Positions 12,461 through 21,776 of a stretch of DNA of 64,000 bases are shown here, in pieces. How positions within the stretch are numbered: position 1 is the first letter of the stretch; every line of letters begins with the position of its first letter. Below the pieces are notes generated by a model that saw nothing but the letters and a program-made list of their open reading frames with translations, ran no database searches and was not told where the DNA came from. Location of the stretch: the NCBI RefSeq assembly GCF_907164915.1, contig NC_061869.1:20251125-20315124 (forward strand), written 5' to 3'. Source of the DNA: Impatiens glandulifera (Eukaryota; Streptophyta; Magnoliopsida; Ericales; Balsaminaceae). Position numbers and translations under genes: made by a program.

Positions 12461-13846
12461 AAACTCAATAAAAACAGTTTGGTTATGAGGAACAAGGATA
12501 GACTAGTGGCCTATGGATACAAACTGGAAGAAGGCATTGATTTTGAAGAATCATTTGATCTTGTTCCTAGACTAGAGGCCATTAGAATTTTTCTTGCATT
12601 TGCTGCTTCAAAAATTTTTATAGTATTTCAAATGGATGTTAAAAATGTTTTTCTCAATGGTGAATTAAGTAATGAAGTATATGTTGAGTAGCCACATGAC
12701 TTCAAAAAATCTTAATTTAATTAGTCATGTTTATAGGTTAGATAAAGCATTATACGATTTAAAACAAGTCCCCAAACATGGTATGATACTCTAACAAATT
12801 TCTTGTTCAATCATGATTTCACCATAGGATCGGTAAACAAGACCCTATTCAAATTTGAGAATAAGGAACACATTTTACTTGTTCAGATCTATGTAGATAA
12901 TATCATTTTTGGTTCAAAAAATCCTAAATTATGTGAATTTTTTTCTAAAATGATGACTGACAAGTTTGAAATGAGCATGATGGGAGAATTGAGCTTCTTC
13001 TAAGGTCTTCAGGTTCGGTAGATCGAAATAGGAACGTTCATAAATAAATTAAGTTATACAAAAGAGCTATTAAAGAAATTTGGCTTGGACAATTGTTCTG
13101 CTGCCTATACTCCAATGAGCTCATCAATCAAATTAGACAAAGATGAAGACGGTCAGAGTGTTGATATTATAACCTACCGTGGAATAATCGGCTCACATTT
13201 ATACCTGACAGCAAGTCGACCGGACATCCTATTTGCCGTAGGAATGTGCGGGAGATTTCAGGCTAGTCCTAAACAATCTCATTATACTACTGCTAAACGG
13301 ATATTGAAATATCTTAAAGGAACTCAAGATGTGGGATTGTGGTATCCAAAGAATTTAAGTTTCAATTTAACAAGCTATTCTGATGCAGACTATGCATTAT
13401 ATAAGATAGACTGAAAAAGCACAAGTGGGACGTGCTAGTTCCTTAGTGACTGGATTGTCTCATGGTATAACAAGAAACAGACATCAGTTGCATATTCAAC
13501 TGCAAAGGAAAAATATCTTGCAACTGATAGCTATTGTGCTCAACTCCTCTAAATCCAATAATAACTAAAGGATTTCGACATCATAGCTGAGGAATCACCG
13601 ATCTTCTATGAAAACACAAGTGTCATTGCTATCACATATAATTCGGTGTTGCATTCAAGAACATTGCATATTGATATCCTATATCACTTCATCAGAGAAC
13701 ATGTACATCAGAAACATATCCGGCTGGAATATGTTTCCACCAAGCAACAAGTGGCTGACATTTTCACCAAGCCACTACAGGAAGCTAAGTTTTCCTACTT
13801 CAGAACTATTTTAGGTATTGCTGATAGTAGTCAAATTATTCATTGA
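12461..13846 (+). pseudogene. Copia RT / RNase H remnant (element A)
   Basis: C-terminal part of a Ty1/copia polyprotein, broken by stops and frameshifts. Visible pieces: [19 protein letters not shown] (RT, where active relatives read [14 protein letters not shown]), [21 protein letters not shown] followed by a stop (12689), a shifted [14 protein letters not shown] stretch, then the palm region with YVDN at 12890-12901 in place of catalytic YVDD. Next are GLDNCSAAYTPMSS, SRPDILFAVGMCGRFQASPK, SDADYALYKID, then RNase H with several stops, and finally VADIFTKPLQEAKFSYF, the usual copia pol end. It starts abruptly inside RT where the 4.1-kb repeat stops. At least three stops plus two frameshifts make it a dead copy. 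Confidence 0.9.
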
Positions 13847-14559
13847 AACACCGACATGCACTTAGGGAGAAGCCTTCGCTTCTCAAACATCACATATTTT
13901 CGGCATTACATTTAAACCGGTCAGACATTTCAAATCTAAGTATTATTTTTTAAACCGATCAAATATTCATTCTATGTGCATAAGTTTATAAGGAACGAGC
14001 CATCAGACAGATAAAACCAGAAGGCTGGTCTTTTTTGAAAACGGTAAATCATTCTACTAAAAAAAATGTATAAAACCGAACTGCTTAAGTAAATCGGTAA
14101 AACCGATTAGTTATTTTTGAATGAATAACTACTACCCTACAAAATTTCCAGTTATAGGTGGAAGCAGTTTTTCTTCAGAATCAAATAACCGATCGTATTA
14201 AAACCGACTTTATGAACAACCGACCGGCTCATTACATGGAAATTTTAGCAGTTTCATTTCATATTTCAAAATGGAACAGCTGGCTAATGTTTAATTAGTA
14301 TCTGTTTGAATATCTTCTTATGAAAAGAAAATAGTCATTCCTCAAACAATGTGAAGACCTATGTCTATCATTCTTCAAAGTGGGGGACTGACATATCACT
14401 AAAACATCATATTCTTGGAAATGAAAAAGATAGATTGCTTTTTTTGACCATCCTTAATCTTACTGTTATTAGCTTAAACAATCCCAAGACACCCCAATGG
14501 TCCAAAATCCTATCTTATTTATATATCGACAATGTAAGAATCAAATCACCAAGAATACT
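13847..14559 (+). other. Spacer between pol and first accessory ORF (element A)
   Basis: No coding capacity recognised. The start (CACTTAGGGAGAAGCC ... CTTCTC near 13860) reappears in variant form near 15440 ahead of the second accessory ORF, so spacer plus ORF appear to have been duplicated as a unit. The region is scattered with ACCGAT/ATCGGT-type words (ACCGGTCAG, ACCGATCAA, ACCGATTAG). Confidence 0.5.
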
Positions 14560-15279
14560 TCCATTTCAATTCATCTCAAACAATACTCTCTTGGTAGACT
14601 TTGAGTCAACTTTATCTTGTGAGGACAATGAAGTGTCTGCCATGTTCAGGTCTTCCAGGCAACCGGCCTGAGACCTTTCCTAGAAGACCATTTCTCCATC
14701 AATATCGGAATCATTCTCGAATTTTTTCACACCGCCCAAGTGATCCGTGAGGATCTTATCTTTACCATCATTCAATGTTAGGAATTTGTCTTCAATGAGA
14801 AAGATCTCGCACGAAACTACGAACTTCCCACTAAGTGATTCTCTGACCTCTCATTTTCTAATGAAATCATAAATGAAATGCGTCATCACTTTTCTAACTC
14901 TCTAAGTCCGGTCAAGACTTATGGAGCAAAAGCATCCCTCCAGCCTAAGTTTCAAATATTGAGTGAGATTGTCGGCAAGAACATCCTTGGGAAAGAGTCC
15001 ACTCAATATTATTACGAGAGAACCTTTGAATTGATGGTTTCCATCAATGAAGGAACTCCTATCAACTGGTCGAGGATGATCTTCAATAATCTGAAGAAGT
15101 TGATCTTTTCGGACAAATTGATGACCGAATATGCTCCTCATCTATGCGGTCTATTCTTTGACATCGACATCTTCCTCATTCAAAGTGTTCCTCTCTATCC
15201 AACTCAACTCCTCACGAGGGACCGGGTGGAAAAGGGTAGGATCAGAAAAGAGTCAACTTCTGGATCTTCAAATCAGTAG
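14560..15279 (+). pseudogene. Accessory ORF relic 1 of element A (post-pol, env-like position)
   Basis: Same family as the intact 240-codon ORF at 29819-30538, but frameshifted. The N-terminal part reads in pieces (LLVDFESTLSCEDNEVSAMF, then another frame). The C-terminal two thirds is open from about 14878 to the stop at 15277-15279, with matches in order: SPVKTYGAK / FPVETHVMT, LSEIVGKNIL / HNNIISKSLL, FELMVSINEGTPINWSRMIF / FEVMVAITRGISINWSKILF, NNLKKLI / DNLVKLI. I do not recognise a biochemical function. It sits where Sireviruses carry an env-like gene. Homologues are, from memory, numerous as hypothetical proteins in Lamiales; a relation to Pfam's 'putative plant transposon protein' family is possible but untested. 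Confidence 0.7.
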
Positions 15280-15727
15280 ATTTAGGATCCAATATGTATT
15301 AACCTTTGTGTAAAATCCGATCATTTTTCTTTACGTATCGGTCATGTCCTTTTTAATGAAATATTGGTCTCTGTTGAACCTATGCTTTTAAAATAATCCT
15401 CTCATAATCTTCGGTCTTAATTAAAATATCGGGCACGCTCTTAGGGAGAAGCAACCACTTCTCATAAATCGGTCGTTTTCAAATCTTGATCAAAACTCAA
15501 AAATTTTAATAAATGAATATCTTGGCATTTCAAATCTAGTCAATTAAACTTGACTAGTCAGTTATGCCTTATCGGTCAGTTACATCACCTTTTCTCGAGA
15601 TTCTCTGCCAAAAGTTTAGCACCTTTCCAATGTTCAAAAGCACCGTTTCGGGAAGTGTGAAAAGGTGTATCATAACTGAAAGGTTTATTCATTCAATGTG
15701 ATATTAAATGCACCTCAACCAAACCTC
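15280..15727 (+). other. Duplicated spacer before second accessory ORF (element A)
   Basis: Contains GCTCTTAGGGAGAAGCAACC near 15438, the counterpart of the spacer at 13860, then repeated TTGACTAGTCAGTTA / TCGGTCAGTTA words (15550-15585) and CACCTTTTCTCGAGATTC. No reading frame of note. It may hold upstream control sequences for the accessory ORF that follows. Confidence 0.35.
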
Positions 15728-15795
15728 TATTTAACAAGCCACTTATCCAAAGAGCACACCACAATAAACTCAAACATTTTCTCTCTCTCTCTCAA
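15728..15795 (+). promoter_or_regulatory. Internal promoter candidate ahead of accessory ORF 2
   Basis: TATTTAA at 15728-15734 is followed about 45 bp on by a CT-dinucleotide tract (TTTTCTCTCTCTCTCTC, 15777-15793), then a 40-nt leader to the ATG at 15835. TATA box plus downstream Y-patch is the common plant core-promoter layout. The intact homologue at 29819 has the same arrangement (TATAAAAA at 29675, CTTCTTCTCTCTCTAG at 29733-29748, ATG about 70 nt later), which suggests a separate transcript for this gene. Confidence 0.4.
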
Positions 15796-15834
15796 AGCTC
15801 GAAGTATTTCTCTTCTCAAAATCTTCCCCTCAAA

Positions 15835-18690
15835 ATGAGTTTATCTTTTGCCAGAACATCCCTTTTTGTGGATTTCGATTCTATCTTTACCATCGATGAT
15901 AATGAAGCTAGGGAGCTTGTATTTGAAAATCTGGAGACCTCTAGCTTACACAAATTTCTTTAAGGATCTAGAGTAATCCTTGAAGATGAGGTTGTAGAGT
16001 TCTTCTTAAATGCTGAAATAATTAACGGTGCAATAGTGATCCGGGTGAAAGGACATCCAATCTTAATTGCCGAAGAATAATTCTCTCAGTTCTTCGAGCT
16101 GCAATTTGAAGGTTTCATCAACTTCCCTCCATCCACAAACACTTTTAATCAAGAAATGGCTTATTTTTTCTTTAACTCCATGACTCCGGTCGAAACACAC
16201 GGGGTCAAATCCAGACTAGTCAGTCACATCCAAATCCTGACTAGTCAGTCACTTCCAAATCCTGAATTATCAGAGGCTTCAACTCTCAACATCCAAATGA
16301 TTCTTTCCAATACAGTTTAATGGAAAGAAGAACTCCATGTGTTTCTAATATCCGATTCTGTGCGATATTTTATCAAAGGCGCTTCAGGCCAGAGGAGGTA
16401 ATTTTGACAGCATCATTCAATTGAAATTCGATATGATGGGTGGCATTATATCCGTTGACCGAAACAACTGGGGGAGTGTCTTATTTGAAATCATGTGAGA
16501 AATGGTATCTCCTAAGACCAATCGGTGCTTAGGATACGCCATGCAGATCAGCAAAATTCTGATCCATCTTAATTTTCCCATCGGTCCAAGTATCATTCTC
16601 TCTAACAGTAAACTGTTAAACTCTAGCAATATTGAAAAATGCCTTGTTAGAGCTAGTAAGGATAAAAAATTTAAGGTTAAAGAAACAAAGGGCAAAGCGT
16701 CCAAGGGTAAAGCAACAAAGGGTAAAGAACCAGTGCCTATAACACCGGTTGCTGAAGAAACCAAAAGTGAAGAAATCGAATCAAGTCCCAAGCTTCCCGC
16801 TCTAGAAAACCACATGGCCACACCCATCAATATTCAGACTCGTGCCGAGTCTACTGCCAGCGCGATCAGTCGTTCCAAAATAAAAGGGACTTCTCTCCCT
16901 GAACAAACCGCTCACCCTGAGGTAAATGTTTTTATCTCCCCTCCTACTCCTGTTCTTAAGGACACTGTACTGTTGGTTGAGCTTGCGGTTTTAGAAGCCC
17001 AACTGATAGTATTGGATATTATCAATAATGTTGTGCTTAAGTCAATCGGATGGCTGGAACCGATTAAACAAGTGTTGATGGTGTGACCGGTCGAACTACT
17101 GAAACCGACCGGACAGGTACTAATAAAGAAGATCATGTAACCGATAAAGATCAAGAAAAAGCCGAGACAAGGGAGCCGACTAAATCTGATACCGGTAATC
17201 CGAAAATCAATGCTCCTAATCTTTCTAATGAAGATCAAGAAATGGTCCAAACTGAAACTAGAGGTATTCCAAGTCCTCGTGAGGAGGAAGTCAATAATAA
17301 TATTAAACATTCTGTTTAATCACCGAGTCTCCAAAGAAACGAGAAAGAGACAGAAAATATTGTGACCGGCTTTCTAAAAGAGGTTGACGAAAGGGCATTA
17401 GAGACCTCTAATATTTTCTATGCATGGGCTAATACAAGAATGAAAATAAGCTTCAAAGATGTTCTCCATGAGGTGTCGGAGGAAAAGAAATGGTCGGCAC
17501 TCCTATCTATAGAAGAAGTGGCCCTCGGTTTGACAAGAACCACCTCCGTCCATGAAGCACTAACCAGATATCATATCGCCGAAGCGAATGTTAAGAGGAG
17601 AGCATTATCACCGATTGTTGAAAAGAGAGAGGATGACTTAAACTTAAATGGAGATGCCACTAAAGTGGATGGTATTGTCCTTACAAGGTTGAAGAAAAAC
17701 CAGTTGAGGAAGAATATATTCACCGAGATGAAACACAAGCCAAGAAATTTAAAGTCAGTCAATCTTCCAAACCGACATGGAATCCATTGGTGGAACAAGA
17801 AATGTTTGAAACAGGGGAACAATGCGAAGCCGAGTCAGAAAACAAACACCTTTCCGGACAACCAAACTCTCCCATCGATATTTCGGAAAATGAAGAAGAA
17901 AAGAAAAGGCAACCTCAAATCCATCTCTTGCTAAATCGACCAAGACTTCCTCGGGTAAGTCTTCTGACCGAAATAAGTCAAGAGAAACTAGTGTTGATAG
18001 ACCGGTCGAAACAAAAATATCTCTTCACGCCAACTCTCATGGAGCACCTCTAGTGCAAAACCAGTCTGTCACTGCTTCCAATCTCTGAGGAACGCCTAAA
18101 GATGATGATTAGGAAATGATCCAGAAATCTATGGCTCCATAGCAGGCATCCATGGAGGCCCAAGTAACCAAAGTTCTCAAAGAAAATGCTTCATCATCTC
18201 AATCTCACGATGTAAAACTGGCACAAGTATAAGAGGTAGCCTTTTAAACACTATCCTCGGTTCAGACCATATCGTTACAGCTCTATGAGCTGGTAAAGAA
18301 CCAAGGCACTACCGACGCGGAAAAACTGAGAATGCATGAAGAGGTTGCCCGGCGGTACAAAGAGGAAGAGGATGCCAAGGCTAAGGCAATTGAGCTAGCC
18401 AATGAAAAAGCGAGTCGAGTTCTTCAAGAGCAAATTAATAAGGAAAAGATGTCTATCCTCAAATTTCCAAAAAGACAACAGCGACTAAAAGAAAAAGTGC
18501 TCAAGAGTCTGAGGTAGAAAATGGCGAACTGGAAATTGCAACACCGATTGAAAATACTACTTTAGGCACTGAAAATTCGACCCGTGAAGAAGATTAAGAG
18601 GATGATCAGTCGCTAACTCGCAGACCGAGAACACTGCCCCAACCTATCGAGGAAATACCGCTTAGAGCTGTCCCTAACAATGCCTGCTCA
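15835..18690 (+). pseudogene. Accessory ORF relic 2, long form (element A)
   Basis: Begins MSLSFARTSLFVDFDSIF and aligns by eye with the 29819 ORF (LETSSLHKFL / LEASGLRKFL, FFELQFEGF / FFELPLEGL, MTPVETHG / SFPVETHV). Stops occur at 15961 and near 16078. Past the short form it continues: GYAMQISKILIHLNFP (about 16535), a Lys-rich run of GKASKGKATKGKE type (16680-16725), a Pro/Thr-rich stretch, VLDIINN (about 17015), then FYAWANTRMKISFKDVLHEV (17415-17475) and RRALSPIVEKREDDLNLNGD (17595). A charged coiled-coil-like part (HEEVARRYKEEEDAKAKAIE, 18335) follows, then LPQPIEEIPLRAVP (about 18635-18675), which matches the end of the element B copy. At least four frame changes; not functional. Possibly a nuclear or nucleic-acid-binding protein from composition; no function assigned. 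Confidence 0.7.
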
Positions 18691-19144
18691 GACCGACGAA
18701 TCTGTAGAAGTGGTGAAAACTTGGCCGATAATGACTTTCAAAACCAAAAAAATGTTGAGTTCAATGTTCCTGCGTAATTGAACAAGAAGTTCTGAGACTG
18801 GGGTTCCTGGACAACCAGCCTACCGTTTTGTGCATAGCTTCTTCAATGAGTTGATAAACAAACCGGATGAAGGAGGCCACTAAATTCTACTTCCATGCTT
18901 ATGCTTACATTACTATGTCTCTATTACAATTACTATTTTGAGAACTTATAAATATTTTTGGGGACTTAATGATCCGGTTTTAGTTTCAAAATGTTGGTTT
19001 TGATAATTTTTATTTAAAAATATCAAAAATGGAGAAATTGTTAAAGAAATTAACCTACAAAAATTTTCCTCAAAATTTTTCCCAAATCAAATTAAATTAA
19101 AGCGACCAACAATTGCATGTTTTGAATATTTAACTTAAATAATC
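18691..19144 (+). other. 3' untranslated part of element A
   Basis: Non-coding stretch between the accessory ORF and the polypurine tract. Two TATCAAAAATGGAGAAATTGT / AATCAAAAAGGGAGAAATTGT-like segments occur (19021 and 19141), so the polypurine tract has a second upstream copy, as described for Sireviruses with multiple PPTs. The reverse complement of this region is found at about 34150-34290 in element B. Confidence 0.45.
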
Positions 19145-19157
19145 AAAAAGGGAGAAA
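19145..19157 (+). promoter_or_regulatory. Polypurine tract of element A
   Basis: AAAAAGGGAGAAA lies directly before the LTR start at 19159 and is the plus-strand primer site for reverse transcription. Counterparts precede the other LTRs: AAAAGGGGAAAT (D, 30799-30810), AATAAGGGAGAAA (B, minus, 34119-34131) and AAAAAAATGGGAAAT (C, minus, 26679-26693). Confidence 0.8.
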
Positions 19158-19158
19158 T

Positions 19159-20489
19159 TGTTAGATAAATTAGATAGTTAATTAGTAGGTAATTAACTAT
19201 CTAAAAACTTAACAAATTCACCGCTTGTGCAGGAAACACAGGGATCGGTCACACTCTTAAATCAAATTTATCACTCTAGACTGGTCGACCGATATCACAG
19301 AGGCGGCACAAACCAGAATTCTCTAATCGAATTGTCTTTTCGGCTATCTCCACAACAGAATCAAGTAGAAGATCGGTTCGAACAAATTTACCGCTTAGCT
19401 AAAGGATCGGTAAACCTATACTTTAAAGATCGGTTTTCACTCTTCGGAAGTAAAACTGTCAACCGATATTGAAACAACAAACCGATAGGATGTCCAATTG
19501 GCACAATACTTGGAACAATTCTAGACTACTATACAAAAATAACGAGCAGTTTAACAGATCAAATCAAAGATATGGAACTGTTGAAAGTTTCCATTTTAGT
19601 GAAATCAGATTACTTTGGGAATATGCATAGAAAGTCTTCAAGTATGCAGACTATGTTATTTCCATTCTAATAATAGACTTTGGGAAGCAGAAGAGTACTA
19701 AAAGTGATCAGGTACCTATTCTGGTATAATTTCAACAGTAGTCCCCAAGGAACATGTTTTTTCAAACCACTCCAGATGATAAAATCAAGAGAAGACAAAA
19801 CTGGTCGGCTGTATTACTTCTTGGGAAGTATCAACCACATTTAATATTATGCAGTACTTTATAGACCGACAAATCAGAATCAAGAATTACCATGCATGTA
19901 TCCTTTGTATGAAAATTATGACCGTTGTCATATTCTCACTATTTAAGAGAAGGTTGAAGATTGGAAGAAAGATATAGACACAATACGAACAACGAACACA
20001 AGAAGCAACATATCAAGACATAGAATTGAAAATCTTCAAACTGTTTTTCTTTACATTCTGTCCAAAAAGTGTTAAGTGTATTGCAATTCCATTCACTCTT
20101 TGTAAGAAGTGAGAGATGTAAGTCAATAACGAGCAGTAAATAAGCCTCGGTTATTTGACGTTTTGTAAAGTGTGTTGAATATTCTTAGTGAATATCCTTC
20201 TCAAGGTTTAAGAAGAAGGGGTGACATAGGAGTTTTATCTCCGAACATCCATAAATCTTATGTTGTGTTTCCTATATTCTCCATACCATCTTATCGCTGT
20301 ATAAACCGTGTGTGTTACTTCATGTTGAAACGAACTATTCCGCACTTGAACTAGGTTCAAGAGTTTGTGACAACTTGCATAGTATAGAGATTGATATTAA
20401 CTTCTAACCAAGTTATTATCACTCGACGTGTTGTGTAAGCGTTCGTCCAAGCAGACTCTCGGTCTCCTTGAGTAATCCCGATCTTAACA
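19159..20489 (+). repeat. 3' LTR of element A
   Basis: Starts TGTTAGATAAATTAG after the polypurine tract and ends CCCGATCTTAACA, i.e. TG...CA, 1331 bp. The 5' part (19230-19490) is rich in GATCGGT/ACCGATA words, roughly ten in 260 bp. A block near the 3' end (20195-20260; GAAGGGGTGACATAGGAG and CCGAACATCCATAAA) is shared with LTRs B, C, D and E, so these belong to one family. ATTTAAGAGAAGG at 19942 could be the TATA region. The five bases after it, CGTAC, would be the target duplication, but no 5' partner is in the window. Confidence 0.8.
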
Positions 20490-21776
20490 CGTACCATGCT
20501 CTAGGAGCTTGTTTAAGACCATAACGTGCCTTATCTAATCTATAGATATGACTAATCTCTAGGATTTTTGAAACCAGGAGGATTTTCAACAAATACCTCT
20601 TCCCTTAATTCACCGTTTAGGAAAGAACTTTTGACATCCATTTAAAAGACTTTTAAATTTTTGAATCAGAAAATGCAAGAAATATCCTAATGGCCTCTAG
20701 TCTGGAAACAAGAGCAAATGATTCTTCAAAATCAATGCCTTCTTCTTGTTTGTATCCTTGGGCCACTAGTCTAGCATTGTTTCTCGTAACCAAACTGTTC
20801 TCATTGAGTTTTTTCGAAAAACCCATCTAGTTTAAATAACAGATTGATTAGTTGGTCTTGGAACTTGATGCCAGACTTTGTTTCTCTCAAACTTGTTTAG
20901 TTCCTCTTGCATTGCTAAGATCCAATCGGGATCCGGCAATGCTTTATCCACCTTTTTTGGTTCAATCTGTGAGATAAATGCGGAGTTTGCATATTATTCT
21001 AACAATTGATGCCTAGTTCTAATGTGTGTAGAGGGGTTACCTATAATTAGCTTCAGGAGGATGGTTTCTGTTCCATTTAAGATTCGGTCCTGAAATACCT
21101 TTTAACTGACCGGTTATTTGATCAAAGTTAGACAGACCGGTAGGCTGAACACTATCAAGCTGACCGGCTTCCTCAGTAGTTTTTGAGCTATCAACTTCCT
21201 ACTGTAAAGCAGCTTAATCTTGCTGAGCTTCAGCATCATTAACCGTCTGATCTTAAATGAATCTTCGGTATACATGAACCTCATTTTCAATATTAGATTG
21301 AATATTTAATTTTTCCAATCTGTTATGTAGATCAATGGATGAAGAAGTATTATTTTCAACAGATTCATCAAATACAACATGAGATGATTCTTCAACAGTA
21401 GGAGTCCTATTGTTTTATACTCTATATGCTTTACTAACTTCATTATATCCTATCATGATACCAACATCTGATTTAGCGTCAAAGACATTCACATAATTTT
21501 TCCCATTGTTGTCGATGTAACACTTATAATCAAAGATCTTGAAACACTTTTAACATTGGGAACTTTGTCATGGTATACTTTAAAAGGAATTTTGTTTAGA
21601 CGCTTGTTTATCATGGATCAGTTTTGAGTATAACATGCAGTATTGATAGTTTCTTCCCAAAGCTTTTGAGCAACACTCGAATCGACTATCATGGATCTTG
21701 CAGCTTCCTTGAGGGTTCGGTTTCTCCTCTCATCTAGTCCATTTTGTTGAGGAGTTCTAGCACTAGACAAGTAATC
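20490..21776 (-). pseudogene. Fragment G: copia integrase end to mid-RT
   Basis: Minus-strand piece nearly collinear with element B at about 37410-38690. In reading order it runs from the integrase motif SSARTPQQNG (about 21770) through the variable integrase-RT linker to RT ([13 protein letters not shown], then the region before the catalytic motif, ending at the A-W-Y of a LKQ..RAWY-like block at 20494). Stops and frameshifts are present throughout. The break lies exactly at the 3' LTR end of element A, so A probably jumped into this RT; the other half of the gene is not found in the window. At 21776 it changes to sequence of no recognised origin. Confidence 0.8.

Larger units (their letters stand above)
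12461..20489 (+). mobile_element. Element A: 5'-truncated Sirevirus-like copia element
   Basis: In order on the plus strand: end of reverse transcriptase and RNase H (12461-13846), a first accessory-ORF relic (14560-15279), a second, longer accessory-ORF relic (15835 to about 18690), a polypurine tract (19145-19157) and a full LTR (19159-20489). The 5' LTR, gag, protease, integrase and N-terminal RT are missing. The ATCAAAAAGGGAGAAAT polypurine tract just before a TGTT LTR start and an extra gene after pol are features of Sireviruses. The 3' LTR abuts a minus-strand copia fragment (G). Confidence 0.8.
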
